The notes under the pieces: model-generated
Told to the model about the DNA's origin: nothing
The model's database searches: none
The model's input: the letters and a program-made list of their open reading frames with translations, nothing else
NCBI RefSeq assembly: GCF_964204645.1
Contig: NC_134030.1
Location: 8,864,278-8,928,277, forward strand
Length of the DNA stretch: 64,000 nt
Direction of reading: 5' to 3'
DNA from: Tubulanus polymorphus
Taxonomy: Eukaryota; Nemertea; Palaeonemertea; Tubulaniformes; Tubulanidae
Made by a program: the position numbers and the translations under genes
In this document: in pieces, positions 33,646 through 42,893 of the stretch
Numbering within the stretch: position 1 is the stretch's first letter
How the letters are laid out: each line of letters opens with the position of its first letter

Positions 33646-35314
33646 AGGATGCTGAACGCCTCACATAGAGATGTGTTCAGTTAAACTCAGCCGATACAAG
33701 GCTTATCGGAAGAAATATCTTCACCTTTTGCCTGATTGTAATGTGTAAATATGTCGATTGAATGTAACCGTTCGTTAAATTGAAACGGAATTGCTGTATG
33801 TTGTGTAGACTTTTGTAAATATATTTATTCGGAGTACACTGATGTTAAACGTGGGTTGATTAATCATTGAATAATCTGCTTCATTTGCTGATATGAGAGC
33901 CAAATTTACGATTGTGTTCAACTGATTGTTGTGTATATAATGAATGCGATCTTGTGCGGACTGTACATTCTAATTGAAAAACACATGTGATGTTACCTCT
34001 GATTAATTTCATGCCCATCTCTCTACTAAACTGTTTATGGGTGGTTTTCACAATGTCCAGTTCCAAATTATGGGTCTTTATGGGTTCAAAACAGATTGTA
34101 AATAAGCCTTCTTAATCCTAATCTAATGGAATTCATTGGTTTCTTATATCTATGTACTTCTGGTCCTCAGTTGCAGATCAGAAATGATTTCGAACAGTAT
34201 TTTGTATAAATTCACTGACTTGATTAGTTTTCCAAGTACATCGTACCGGTACAAGGAGCCTGAGCTTGTCTATTCTGTGAGCTTGTCGATTCCGCATGCA
34301 TTGTTCATGTCATGTGTTAATTTTCAGTTAGTACTTAGTAAACACTCGTACAGTAAACAACCTAATCCCCTCTACAAGTTGTATTTTATGTTAGAAATGA
34401 GGATTTGTATGTTTCATGTACAATACAGTCAGTTGATGTGCTAGGTGTTAACACCGACTTAATGGATATTTCTTAAGAAATAAAATCGAAATATAGATCA
34501 TTATTAGAGTTTACTTGATGCTTTTCATGGTTTGTAGTAGGTCTACATAGCTACATTTTGGAGAAAAAGTGTTAGTTAAGGCCCTGATTTGCCCTTACAT
34601 GATCAGTAAGTGATGTCTGAAGGGAAATGGGTGGTTCTAAGGGTGATGAGTGATGTTTCTTCATCAACCTGCACTACCAATCAAGATATATCCTTATGGT
34701 ATGTTCCTTTGGACTCATTTACACTACCAATCCTGGAACATCAAACAGCCATAAACCAGTTATCAGGCAGCGCACCGCCACCAGAGCTACCGTTGTCTGG
34801 ATTTCCCCTAACTATATTGCAGAACCAGAGTACGCGCAACAGAAGCCTGTCATATTAAAACTACACAAAATGAAAGAAACATCGAATGAAAGTGACCAAG
34901 CTTGTTTTAAGTTATCTTATATTGCTGTATTAACATAATCACAATGAATGCTACAACATAAACAATACATCACACATATCTCAGACTTTGAAAAAGTCAG
35001 CTAAGTCTATATCATAATAAGTTTAAAAACCCACTATTATACAGAATTTAAGATTTAAATAAAATTCTGTATATTCTGCTGTTCTCTTTGTCTGAGTGTG
35101 GTTATTCTTCCACAGTCTATCATTATGTTTTAATTTAATGAACAAGCATTGACCCTGCAGTCAAATTGAACCCTAAAATATGTCATAGTGTCTTGTTCCA
35201 AAGGGAAAGATACCTGTGATCAGTCTACAGTTAAACTATAAGAGAAATTGATGGTTGACATTCATTATTTATAACAGCGGTGAATTGATGTGATTACTCA
35301 TTAGTTTTAAGCTA

Positions 35315-35462
35315 TAATGAAAGATGGCAGCACCTATCAAACGGTGTAGATGCATCATAGCAGTACTGGTGTGCCTGTTATTCAACACAGGGGCGGAATT
35401 TTTGAAAATCCTTAAATTATCCCCAGCGCTGGTGGGTATTGATTAATCACTGGTAGGGTTAA
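35315..35462. repeat. partial MITE, copy of the 21458 element
   Basis: It shares GATGGCAGCACCTATCAAAC, GGTGTAGA-GCAT-ATAG, GTTATTCAACACA and the terminal CACTG--AGGGTTAA with 21568-21748. The left terminal repeat is not found. Confidence 0.6.
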
Positions 35463-35536
35463 ACCCTAATGTGTCCCGTTCCAAAGGAAAGATACTACAC
35501 GCGATCAGTTCACAACAGTCACGATAAAAGAGGGAT

Positions 35537-37171
35537 TCATGTTTGACACTCATTATTACATATGACTCGCCGAGCTTCGATCGGATCGATGCGTAACATG
35601 TTATAGTAAAGTTTCGCACGCTCCTCCAGATCGACAGTATTAGAATCGCTCAAGCACATCTCGAACAGCTTACCCAACGCGTCCTGGCACTGCGCCGGCT
35701 GCGCGAAAAACAACTTCATCGCCGAATGCAACACGCTGAATTTCACTTTCGCGACTTCGTTGTCGAGAGAATCGTCGTCGCCGTTGACGAAGTCGTCGAT
35801 GACGTACGCGCCGTCGTCGAACTCGCCGCCATGTTCGCCGAGCAGATACAAGAGGGCGCTTTTACCGCCGCCGTCTTCGACGTAACTCGCGCACTCGCGA
35901 AGTCGACTGACGAGTCGTTTGACCAGCGCCGCGTCGGCTAACGGAATCGACTTCAATACGCAAAGAACGTTCGACGACAAACTACTCGATCGCAACTCGA
36001 GCATTTTCAGCAGTTTTTCGACGCAGACGTCGTAACAGTCTTTGTTTTGACGCGCGACCGCGATTTTACCCAAAGCGGCGACTGCGGCCACCGAAACATC
36101 GACGTTTATATCCAACGAATACATCGACAATTCTTCAACGATCTCGGTGACGTTTTCGTCCGTCGCGATCTTCGGGAGCATGGCGATTTTTTTCGTTTTT
36201 ACGTACGTCGGTTCGTGAGCTTTGCAATAGAAGCTCGTCGCTTCTAAATCGACGGCGCGCGGCGAACCCACGTCTCCGCTATCGCTCGTCGTAGATGGCG
36301 CCAAAACCATACGATCGATATATTCCAGAACGGCGTAAACGAGTTCGCGATTATCCGACCCTAAAAAAGAAACCAACGCGCGGTGCGAACGTTTGAATAT
36401 GTCCACTTGTAAATGCGGCATTTCAGCGACTAATCGCAAGAATAGTTCGACCGTTGCCCTGACAACCGACGCGTTGAAGTGATTCAGATACTTATCGAGA
36501 ATATTCAGAATGTCGAAAACTTCGTTTTCATCTTTCGTCTCGTAACGCTTCAAGACGTCGAACACGCGTATGACGCCCCACTCGGAGAACGACGAAACGC
36601 GATTCAACAACGAATACGCTATATTCTTATTGACGACGATGCCACCTTCCGGTCGTAATAACTCGTCGAGCGTGTGCAAGCAGTTGACGACGACGATCGG
36701 ATCGGTGTCGCGTATCATCGCGTAGAGCTCATCGACAATGCCGCACTCGACGAGGAAACTCGCGTTCGACCTGGCGACGGAAACACAGTTCGAAACGGCG
36801 ATGCGGCGCACGTACGCGCTGCGATCTTTCAGACCGGCGACGACCGCGTGGCTGACGTAATCGCTGAAACTGTCGTCGCGCAATGCGCAGATCGTACGCA
36901 GCGCTAAACCGCGCACGGTCGGATTCGGGTCGGAGCAGTCTTTCACCAGTGTGTTTATCGCCAGCAGTAACGTCTGCGGCGCGACGCCACCATACGACGA
37001 CACGAACAGACATGCAAACTTTTTCACGCGCAGATCGTTGTGCGCGATTAACTTGACGATCGTCGGGAACAACGCTTCGATTTCGTTGTGGGAAAGTTTC
37101 GGCGACAGCGCCTGCTTCAAGAGACCTTCGAGTTCCTGAGCGCTGACATTCACGTCGCCTTTCGACTGCAT
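35537..37171 (-). CDS. AP4B1: AP-4 complex subunit beta-1, adaptin core only
   Basis: A single uninterrupted 544-aa ORF. AP-4 is a heterotetrameric, clathrin-independent coat at the trans-Golgi network; its beta subunit is an alpha-solenoid of HEAT-like repeats. Diagnostic segments are LLAINTLVKDCSDPNPTVRG (residues about 69-88), the Arg-Ala-Leu-like repeat SAYVRRIAVSNC, DTDPIVVVNCLHTLDELLRP, EGGIVVNKNIAYSLLNR and FDILNILDKYL, in the same order as the vertebrate protein. The later LLYLLGEHG and AQCQDALGKLF also match. Human AP4B1 is about 739 aa; this one stops right after the trunk (RRVIC) and lacks the hinge and ear. The N-terminus is also slightly shorter. A weak donor-like GTAATA near the end leaves open a spliced C-terminus. 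Its ATG is 48 bp after the ANAPC13 stop. Confidence 0.9.
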   Translation of the reverse strand: MQSKGDVNVSAQELEGLLKQALSPKLSHNEIEALFPTIVKLIAHNDLRVKKFACLFVSSYGGVAPQTLLLAINTLVKDCSDPNPTVRGLALRTICALRDDSFSDYVSHAVVAGLKDRSAYVRRIAVSNCVSVARSNASFLVECGIVDELYAMIRDTDPIVVVNCLHTLDELLRPEGGIVVNKNIAYSLLNRVSSFSEWGVIRVFDVLKRYETKDENEVFDILNILDKYLNHFNASVVRATVELFLRLVAEMPHLQVDIFKRSHRALVSFLGSDNRELVYAVLEYIDRMVLAPSTTSDSGDVGSPRAVDLEATSFYCKAHEPTYVKTKKIAMLPKIATDENVTEIVEELSMYSLDINVDVSVAAVAALGKIAVARQNKDCYDVCVEKLLKMLELRSSSLSSNVLCVLKSIPLADAALVKRLVSRLRECASYVEDGGGKSALLYLLGEHGGEFDDGAYVIDDFVNGDDDSLDNEVAKVKFSVLHSAMKLFFAQPAQCQDALGKLFEMCLSDSNTVDLEERAKLYYNMLRIDPIEARRVICNNECQT

Positions 37172-37219
37172 GTTTGAGAGTTATTTAGCGATTTAGCGGA
37201 TGGTCCCCAAGAACGGCAG

Positions 37220-37447
37220 TTAGTTGTTGCTCGACGGAACTGGGTTTTCGTGAAGGTTCGACAATGCGACGTCCGTCCATTTCTGCTCTTGTTCGAACAA
37301 TGTTTCGTTGCTATTGCCGTTGTCAGGCTCCAATTCGGGAAGTTCCATCTGAGGCACGGCGATATCTTCCATCGGTAGTTTGTCCGATTGCCACTGGGGG
37401 TCGCACAAGTCCATCAAATGACCGTCTCGCATCACTTCACTATCCAT
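37220..37447 (-). CDS. ANAPC13: anaphase-promoting complex subunit 13
   Basis: A 75-aa ORF beginning MDSEVMRDGHLMDLCD and containing DKLPMEDIAVP, ELPELEPDNG and QKWTDVALSNLHEN. This is nearly colinear with vertebrate APC13 (74 aa). APC13 is a small subunit that stabilises the TPR arm of the APC/C ubiquitin ligase, which drives mitotic exit. The start has a strong context (A at -3, G at +4). An acceptor (TTTTTCAG) lies just upstream, with the exon starting at 37518, so the 5'UTR is probably spliced. A donor CTAG|GTAAGA on the same strand ends at 38443 and could close that 5' exon. The gene sits immediately before AP4B1 on the same strand. Confidence 0.95.
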   Translation of the reverse strand: MDSEVMRDGHLMDLCDPQWQSDKLPMEDIAVPQMELPELEPDNGNSNETLFEQEQKWTDVALSNLHENPVPSSNN

Positions 37448-39341
37448 TTTCTATTCCTATTTCGATCAATTTGATGAGATGTGAAGTGCTGTTTCTCAAC
37501 TGCTGTTGTCTACTGAACCTGAAAAAGAAATGTTTACAAATTCACGCGGGGAAGCCTAACCACCATGGCGCGGGACAAGAGCTCTGTTTGAAATAACCGA
37601 ATTGAATGCGTCATTGGGGCAATTGACATTGTTGTGACAGACATCAGCAGACTTGATGCTTTGCTTGTGGATAGATTTAAGCATTACGGAGTGTATAGTA
37701 TTGGTAGATGGAGCGGAGGGCGCGTACACATAGGATCATGAGTAAATCTATTTTTTGGAATAAGGATGACCGAGAATACGTATCACTCAGTTATTCGGTA
37801 TTCCCCCTATTATCAACTATAATTGCAAATTGGATTTACCAAGACAAAATGACTTTTGTGCCAAAAAAAATGTCAAAGCGTATACATTACACTATTACTA
37901 TATTACACAGATAGTAAATCTGTGATACGTGAAAAGCCATACATGATGAAGATAAAGGGCCTGAATAAGCCCCCTCACCTGAATATTTCTGCCAAAATAA
38001 TAATCTAGTTAAAAACGAATTTCATCGATCACAACTGGATGATTGCGCATACAGTTTCGCTGGAGCCACCCTTTCTCGAGCTATATCAATTCAATTCAAT
38101 AAACTCTATATAGCGCGGAATACGGAGCGGACATCGGACCTAAACGCAATATTGTTGACTTGTTCCAAATTTTGTACGATATTTCATTTTGCATAAGACT
38201 CTGAGTCGAGTAATTTTGAAACGATCATTCAAATAATGACTCCAAGCATAAACGTATTGTTGCTGAAAAGATGTGAACTTTTATTCAACGGGTCAAGGGC
38301 CAGTTTTTGCCACAGCGCAACGGCACACAACTTTGGAAGTTCGGCGTTATTCTTAAAAAATGATATTCCCAAAAATACAACCAGGAACTGTGCGCACAAA
38401 CGCCCTTTCAAGTGAAACCTAAAATTCATTTCACGATCTTACCTAGTTCTCATTCTGGTTTTAACTGTCACAGCGGTACTGACCGAGTCTGTTTTTCAAG
38501 CGGCTACGTTATCATTTTCATTATACTTATCTCTACGGAAAATGGTTTTAATTGCTAGTATTAAGTTTGAAAATCAAGTCATAGGCCTATATACAATATG
38601 ACTCCCGAAAACTCGAAGATTGATTGGGTTTGAAGGATTTTCTGACCAGTTTTTCAACAGACAGTGCATTTTGATCACACGTTCGATGTTGCGTCCGGGA
38701 GAGAAAATATTCAGATGGAAGAAGAAACAAATCTAGTATACTAAAAATCGAGTATGACGACCATTTAAACCAGTAATTAACTATAACTTCAAATGTGCAG
38801 TTGTTTATGTATAGTAATTAATGGGAAAACCTGTACTTCATTCAATAAAGTTGACGAGTTTTGTCCAAAGCATTTACTTTCTAAGTAGTTTATTTCCAAT
38901 TAAAAATATTGCAGATAAAGTACTGGTACTCAACACACGTGAAGTGTGGACGAGCACCCTTTGAAAGTGCGCTGATTAAATCCTTTCCAATTGAAAATAT
39001 ATCTGGATGTCTTTCATACATGTGAGTATAGCCTCTACGAAATGACGTTGATTATCGAATTGTATGCAGTAGCAGTGGAGGGGAGTCCCAATTTACGATA
39101 ACGGGTTGGAAAAGAACAAAAATTAATTTCATCTGCTGTGCTGACATCAATTAATCTTGCGAAGGACATGAGTGCGGCGATGCAGGCATCGAAAATGTTA
39201 TGTATAGAATTGTAAGAATGACTCGTAGTTTGGACAGTGCAAAACCCCGAATGATTTTGGTCAATGTGCCACAACATTACAATGAGTCTATCACTACAAC
39301 CGCTCAAAACAAATATCCGACTTGACAACTGTGATGCCATC
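37448..39341. other. upstream region of ANAPC13, gene-free
   Basis: It contains the ANAPC13 leader (37448-37518) and probably its promoter and a non-coding exon ending at 38443 on the - strand. I see no other supported gene. ORFs are under 70 codons and lack family resemblance. Confidence 0.4.
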
Positions 39342-39413
39342 GGTTTCGTAGTGTAGTGGTGATCACGTCCGCTTCACACGCGGAAGGTCGCGGGTTCGAG
39401 CCCCGCCGAAACC
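39342..39413 (+). tRNA. tRNA-Val (anticodon CAC)
   Basis: A 72-base cloverleaf without intron. The acceptor stem GGTTTCG/CGAAACC pairs perfectly, the anticodon stem is TCCGC/GCGGA, and the loop TTCACAC gives anticodon CAC. The T arm is GCGGG-TTCGAGC-CCCGC. The A and B boxes are intact (TAGTGTAGTGG, GGTTCGAGCCC). TTTTT follows at 39425. The sequence is very like vertebrate tRNA-Val-CAC. Confidence 0.96.
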
Positions 39414-40093
39414 TTTCACTCAACTTTTTGAACCCCAATTTTTCGACCATATCTCAAATTCTATTTTTCCATCCAGCAGATAGTGTGATGGTACGTTTCT
39501 ATGATTCAGCATTATTATTTGTCCAATTAAGTGGAACCGATTTGTTGTTTTTGATTGGTTCTAAAAAATGTCTTGATCACTCATTCAGATGTTATGCCAT
39601 ACAAACGGGTTTTTCTGCCTATAGCGCATCATTAATATACAAACCTTTGGGAGTTATAAACAGATATAAAAAATTGTTCTCCAATGAAATTCATCGGATT
39701 ATCTTGACTTCTACAATGTAATAGGCAATTATTCACTGAAATAATCAAAATTTATGTACCGTGATGTTTCGACGTTCTCTCCGGACATCTTCCTCAGAAG
39801 AACTGAGACAAAGATGGCATTAGGTGACATCCGAAGAACGAACTAAATTGTGAACGCTGGCTGAATGGTTCTGAGGTCTCAACTATAGTCCCTCGACATA
39901 GCATATGGCCTGGGACCTCTAAAAACTGGAAGCTGGTCTAACCAAAGTTTTACTGTAATAAGCGTGACATAATTGTAGTTTTTGACGCTTTCTGCAGTAT
40001 TGTATACAGCAATTATGTGCGATGGACCTCTTCATTTTCCACAAGTTACATTCTTCATTCTTCATTTCCCGTTGCATTAGAAGTTGTTTAAAA

Positions 40094-40130
40094 GGTTTCG
40101 GTGGGGCTCGCCACTACACTATGCAAAACC
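40094..40130 (-). pseudogene. tRNA-Val pseudogene lacking its centre
   Basis: On the + strand, GGTTTCGGTGGGGCTCG (the 3' acceptor and T-arm part) is joined directly to CCACTACACTATGCAAAACC (the D arm and 5' part). About 35 bases containing the anticodon arm are missing, and the acceptor has substitutions. The DNA beyond its 5' end (ACAAGTCGGAT) resembles the flank of the two intact genes. Confidence 0.8.
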
Positions 40131-40575
40131 GTCAAATTTGAAGCTGACAAGTCGGATGTTTATTACGAGTGTGGTAGTGGTGTAGAAAACTAGCCTGTAC
40201 TACTACCTGGACTACATGTACGTGCCATTTCTTTCAATGTTTTTGGCATTCTCGTTACATTTATAAAACATTTAAAATTCACCTTACTGACTACCTAATT
40301 TACTGGAACAACCTGGACGATACGCGCCGTATCAACACCGTCAGCCGAAACCTTCCCGTGAACAAGCGAGGCTTCATTACTAACCCCTCCGTAAACGCGA
40401 CCCTCGCTCGTACCATATCTAGATCCAGAGATCCGTGTTTATTTAGGCTACATGATAAGATTTTACAATTAAGAAACACTATTCGTATCACAATAATGAA
40501 ATAGGTTTTAAAGTAATTGCTACGTGAAAAGCCAAATGTTGAAGAATGCATTATCAAATACGGATCACTGGTCCG

Positions 40576-40791
40576 TATTTCTAATTCTGAAAGTCCCTCG
40601 CAGCATATGGAACTACTAGATCTGGAACTACTGATCTTAAAATGGAAAGTAAAAAGTTGCTCAAAAGGTTTCGGCGGGGCTCGTATTTCTAATTCTGAAA
40701 GTCCCTCGCAGCATATGGAACTACTAGATCTGGAACTACTGATCTTAAAATGGAAAGTAAAAAGTTGCTCAAAAGGTTTCGGCGGGGCTCG
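40576..40791. repeat. 108-bp tandem duplication, two copies
   Basis: Copies 40576-40683 and 40684-40791 are essentially identical. Each ends with the 3' 17 bases of tRNA-Val (GGTTTCGGCGGGGCTCG, - strand sense). The first is therefore a tRNA fragment and the second continues into the complete gene. The identity suggests a recent event. A 25-bp hairpin (AAATACGGA-loop-TCCGTATTT) lies at the left edge. Confidence 0.9.
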
Positions 40792-40846
40792 AACCCGCGA
40801 CCTTCCGCGTGTGAAGCGGACGTGATCACCACTACACTACGAAACC
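40775..40846 (-). tRNA. tRNA-Val (anticodon CAC), second copy
   Basis: Identical over all 72 bases to the + strand gene at 39342-39413. It is followed by TTTT directly after the acceptor stem on its own strand, a good RNA polymerase III terminator. About 190 bp of its 5' flank is recognisably homologous to the other gene's 5' flank, so the pair arose by an inverted duplication. Confidence 0.96.
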
Positions 40847-41230
40847 GATGGCATCAAACTTGTCCAGTCGGATCTTTGTTTGAGCAGTGGACGTAGTGGA
40901 AGACTCAAAATGTGTAGCGTCGTGGCACATTAACCAAAATCATTCGGATTTTTGTGTGCACTATCCTGAACTACAAGCAATTCCTTTCAATTTTATGACA
41001 TTTATTATGCCTGCACCACCGCGCTATGTCCTTCACACAGATACAGTAGCGAGGGTATCCAAGTTAACGATATAGGGTCGGGAGAACAAAAATGAATTTC
41101 ATATCATCACGTTTTATTCAAAATCTATACAGTGAACTGTTGTACAAATGCTGAGGAAGTCTGGAAATACATTTAATAGAAGATTGCGTATAAACGGAAT
41201 CTAGAATAGCACGGTTCAGTTCTTTGTAAA

Positions 41231-42893
41231 TCATTTCTTGTCATCTTCGATGATTCTCAAAAGCTGTTTTTCGACCTGCCCAACGAATGCCGGGAAGGCG
41301 CTATCGCTGAGGCACAATCTGATGTAAGAATTCAGCTGAGCCGTACTCGGTGCACTTTTCTGCTGACTGTAGGCGAGAGGCAAGTGATAGGGGGTACCTC
41401 GGTTTGAGACTCGTTTTGGTGTTGCTATGCACCTGGCCAAATTAGGAATCGTTACAACGCCTTCCATCCGAGTACTTTCTTCTTCGCCCTAAGTGAAAAT
41501 AAAAGAAACGTGAACCGTCGTGTAATAAACTCGGCGAGAACACGAGAAGCGCTCTTTTAGCGGGAAATTCGCCGGACTAAATTGAGAGTTCGCCGAGGAA
41601 TCGCCCCTAGTCCGTCCGTTGGCCCGGATGAAGAATGCTCCCGTCAGCTACGAGCAACATCGCCCACGCGCGCTCCTTCTCAAGGGTGGGCAAACAGAAA
41701 GGGCTGTATTCACCCATTTCCTGAGAGGGGCACTGTTTAGAAAATTTTAGACTATTTCACATTTTTCATATAATAGTGGACTCCTCTTTCTTTGACCTCG
41801 GATCTGCCCCTGACGTGTCCGTGGTCGTATCCACATTTTCATTGAATGTATACATGTATATACACCTGTACCTGAATTGGAACATCGCCTTGACCGACCT
41901 GGTGACAGTCAGGAGATATATCCTTTATCGTCAAATACCCAGTCAAATGTTGACAGAGGATTTTGCAGTACTGCGCGCCGCTTTTCACTTCAGACGCTGC
42001 CAACATGATACGAAATTTCCGAGTTTCTTCCTAGATAAAGGTTACCAAAATGCCAAGAATGCCATAGATAACTTCTTCAGTTCAGCAAAGCCTAGAAATC
42101 AAACTTACGTTTATTTTATAAGCGAACAATATGCTATCTCCTTTACAAACCGCTCTCCACTTATCGACGCGGTTTATCAAACTGTGGTTCTCCTTTTTCG
42201 AAAACAAAATATTACACATAATTTGTCATCTGAGATTAAGTTTCAGTCTAACGACATAAAAGGCTAAATAATTAGTTGTTTGTATATAAAACCTGAAAAC
42301 TGTACACGCGTATCACATCCAGTCGTTTCCAGGGCCGTACCTAGGCCTAGCATTTGATTTTTGGGGGAGCTAGGCACCCGAAAATGGGAACAATAATATA
42401 TGCAAAATGGGTACTATCCAAAATGTCTGGGGAGGGAAACTGCCCACTTTCCCCGCTAAATAGGTCCACCGGGCCCAGATTTTTTAGGGGGGGGGTAGGG
42501 ACAGACTTACGAGTATCTCTCTTCCGTGGTGAATCAGTAAACTGCCACTCCTCAACAGCGATAGAGACAAAGGTTTAGCGTTACTTGCATCCAATATCTG
42601 GCAAAAATTAAATACGGTTTTTGGAAATGATTGACTCTAGATTTGCCATGATGTACACCCGGTTCCTCGATGACTTGATTGAAAAGTTTCTTTACCTTCC
42701 AATCACCGTCTTTTTTCGCGATGTCACCGGCACCACCACTGGCACCAGCCCCTCCAACTGCTCCTGAACACCCGACTCCTCTGGAACTCTCCCCAGAACC
42801 ACTCCCATCGCCAGTTACTATCGCTGTTCGTAAAAAGCGCGCGTATTTGCTTAATTTCCATTGGCCTTCAACTTTCAATAGGGATTCGGCCAT
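41231..42893 (-). CDS. two-exon 188-aa protein of unknown family
   Basis: Exon 1 is 42585-42893 (103 codons, donor CAA|GTAACG). Exon 2 is 41231-41488 (acceptor CACTTAG, 85 codons then TGA). They join in phase 0. An AATAAA on the - strand at 41113-41118 lies about 115 bp past the stop. The N-terminus MAESLLKVEGQWKLSKYARF is followed by a Gly/Ser/Ala-rich low-complexity stretch (about residues 29-57) and then a basic-aromatic segment (NHFQKPYLIFARYWMQ). The exon 2 part ends in a helical, charged tail (FVGQVEKQLLRIIEDDKK). There is no signal peptide or membrane segment. It looks like a small conserved nuclear or cytosolic protein, but I cannot name it. Confidence 0.75.
41489..42584 (-). other. 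intron of the 188-aa gene
   Basis: It includes a 3' end of a CAGGGG-type repeat (GGATCTGCCCCTG near 41803) and a G-run near 42486. A 163-codon open frame on the + strand (41776-42267) begins inside the repeat and shows no family resemblance, so I did not annotate it as a gene. Confidence 0.6.

Larger units (their letters stand above)
30632..35536. other. SIK 3' region, convergent intergenic interval
   Basis: There are several AT-rich poly(A)-like sites on the + strand, including AATAAA at 35058-35063, so the SIK 3'UTR could end anywhere up to there. ATTAAA sites for the opposite gene lie near 35130. The interval holds MITEs at 30743, 33308, 33437 and 35315, a foldback at 31956, and an ATT array. 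ORFs are short and unsupported. Confidence 0.5.

Noticed and set aside
35726-37139. + strand ORFs opposite AP4B1
   Set aside because: Antisense shadows of the adaptin ORF; they are Val/Arg/Asp-rich mirror compositions.
40300-40557. Possible further tRNA or repeat near GCCGAAACCTTCCCGTG
   Set aside because: It contains a short GAAACC-like string only; no cloverleaf or boxes could be formed.
41776-42267. 163-codon open frame on the + strand inside the intron of the 188-aa gene
   Set aside because: It starts inside a CAGGGG-type repeat end, has no splice or family support and normal intronic composition. Length alone is not enough.
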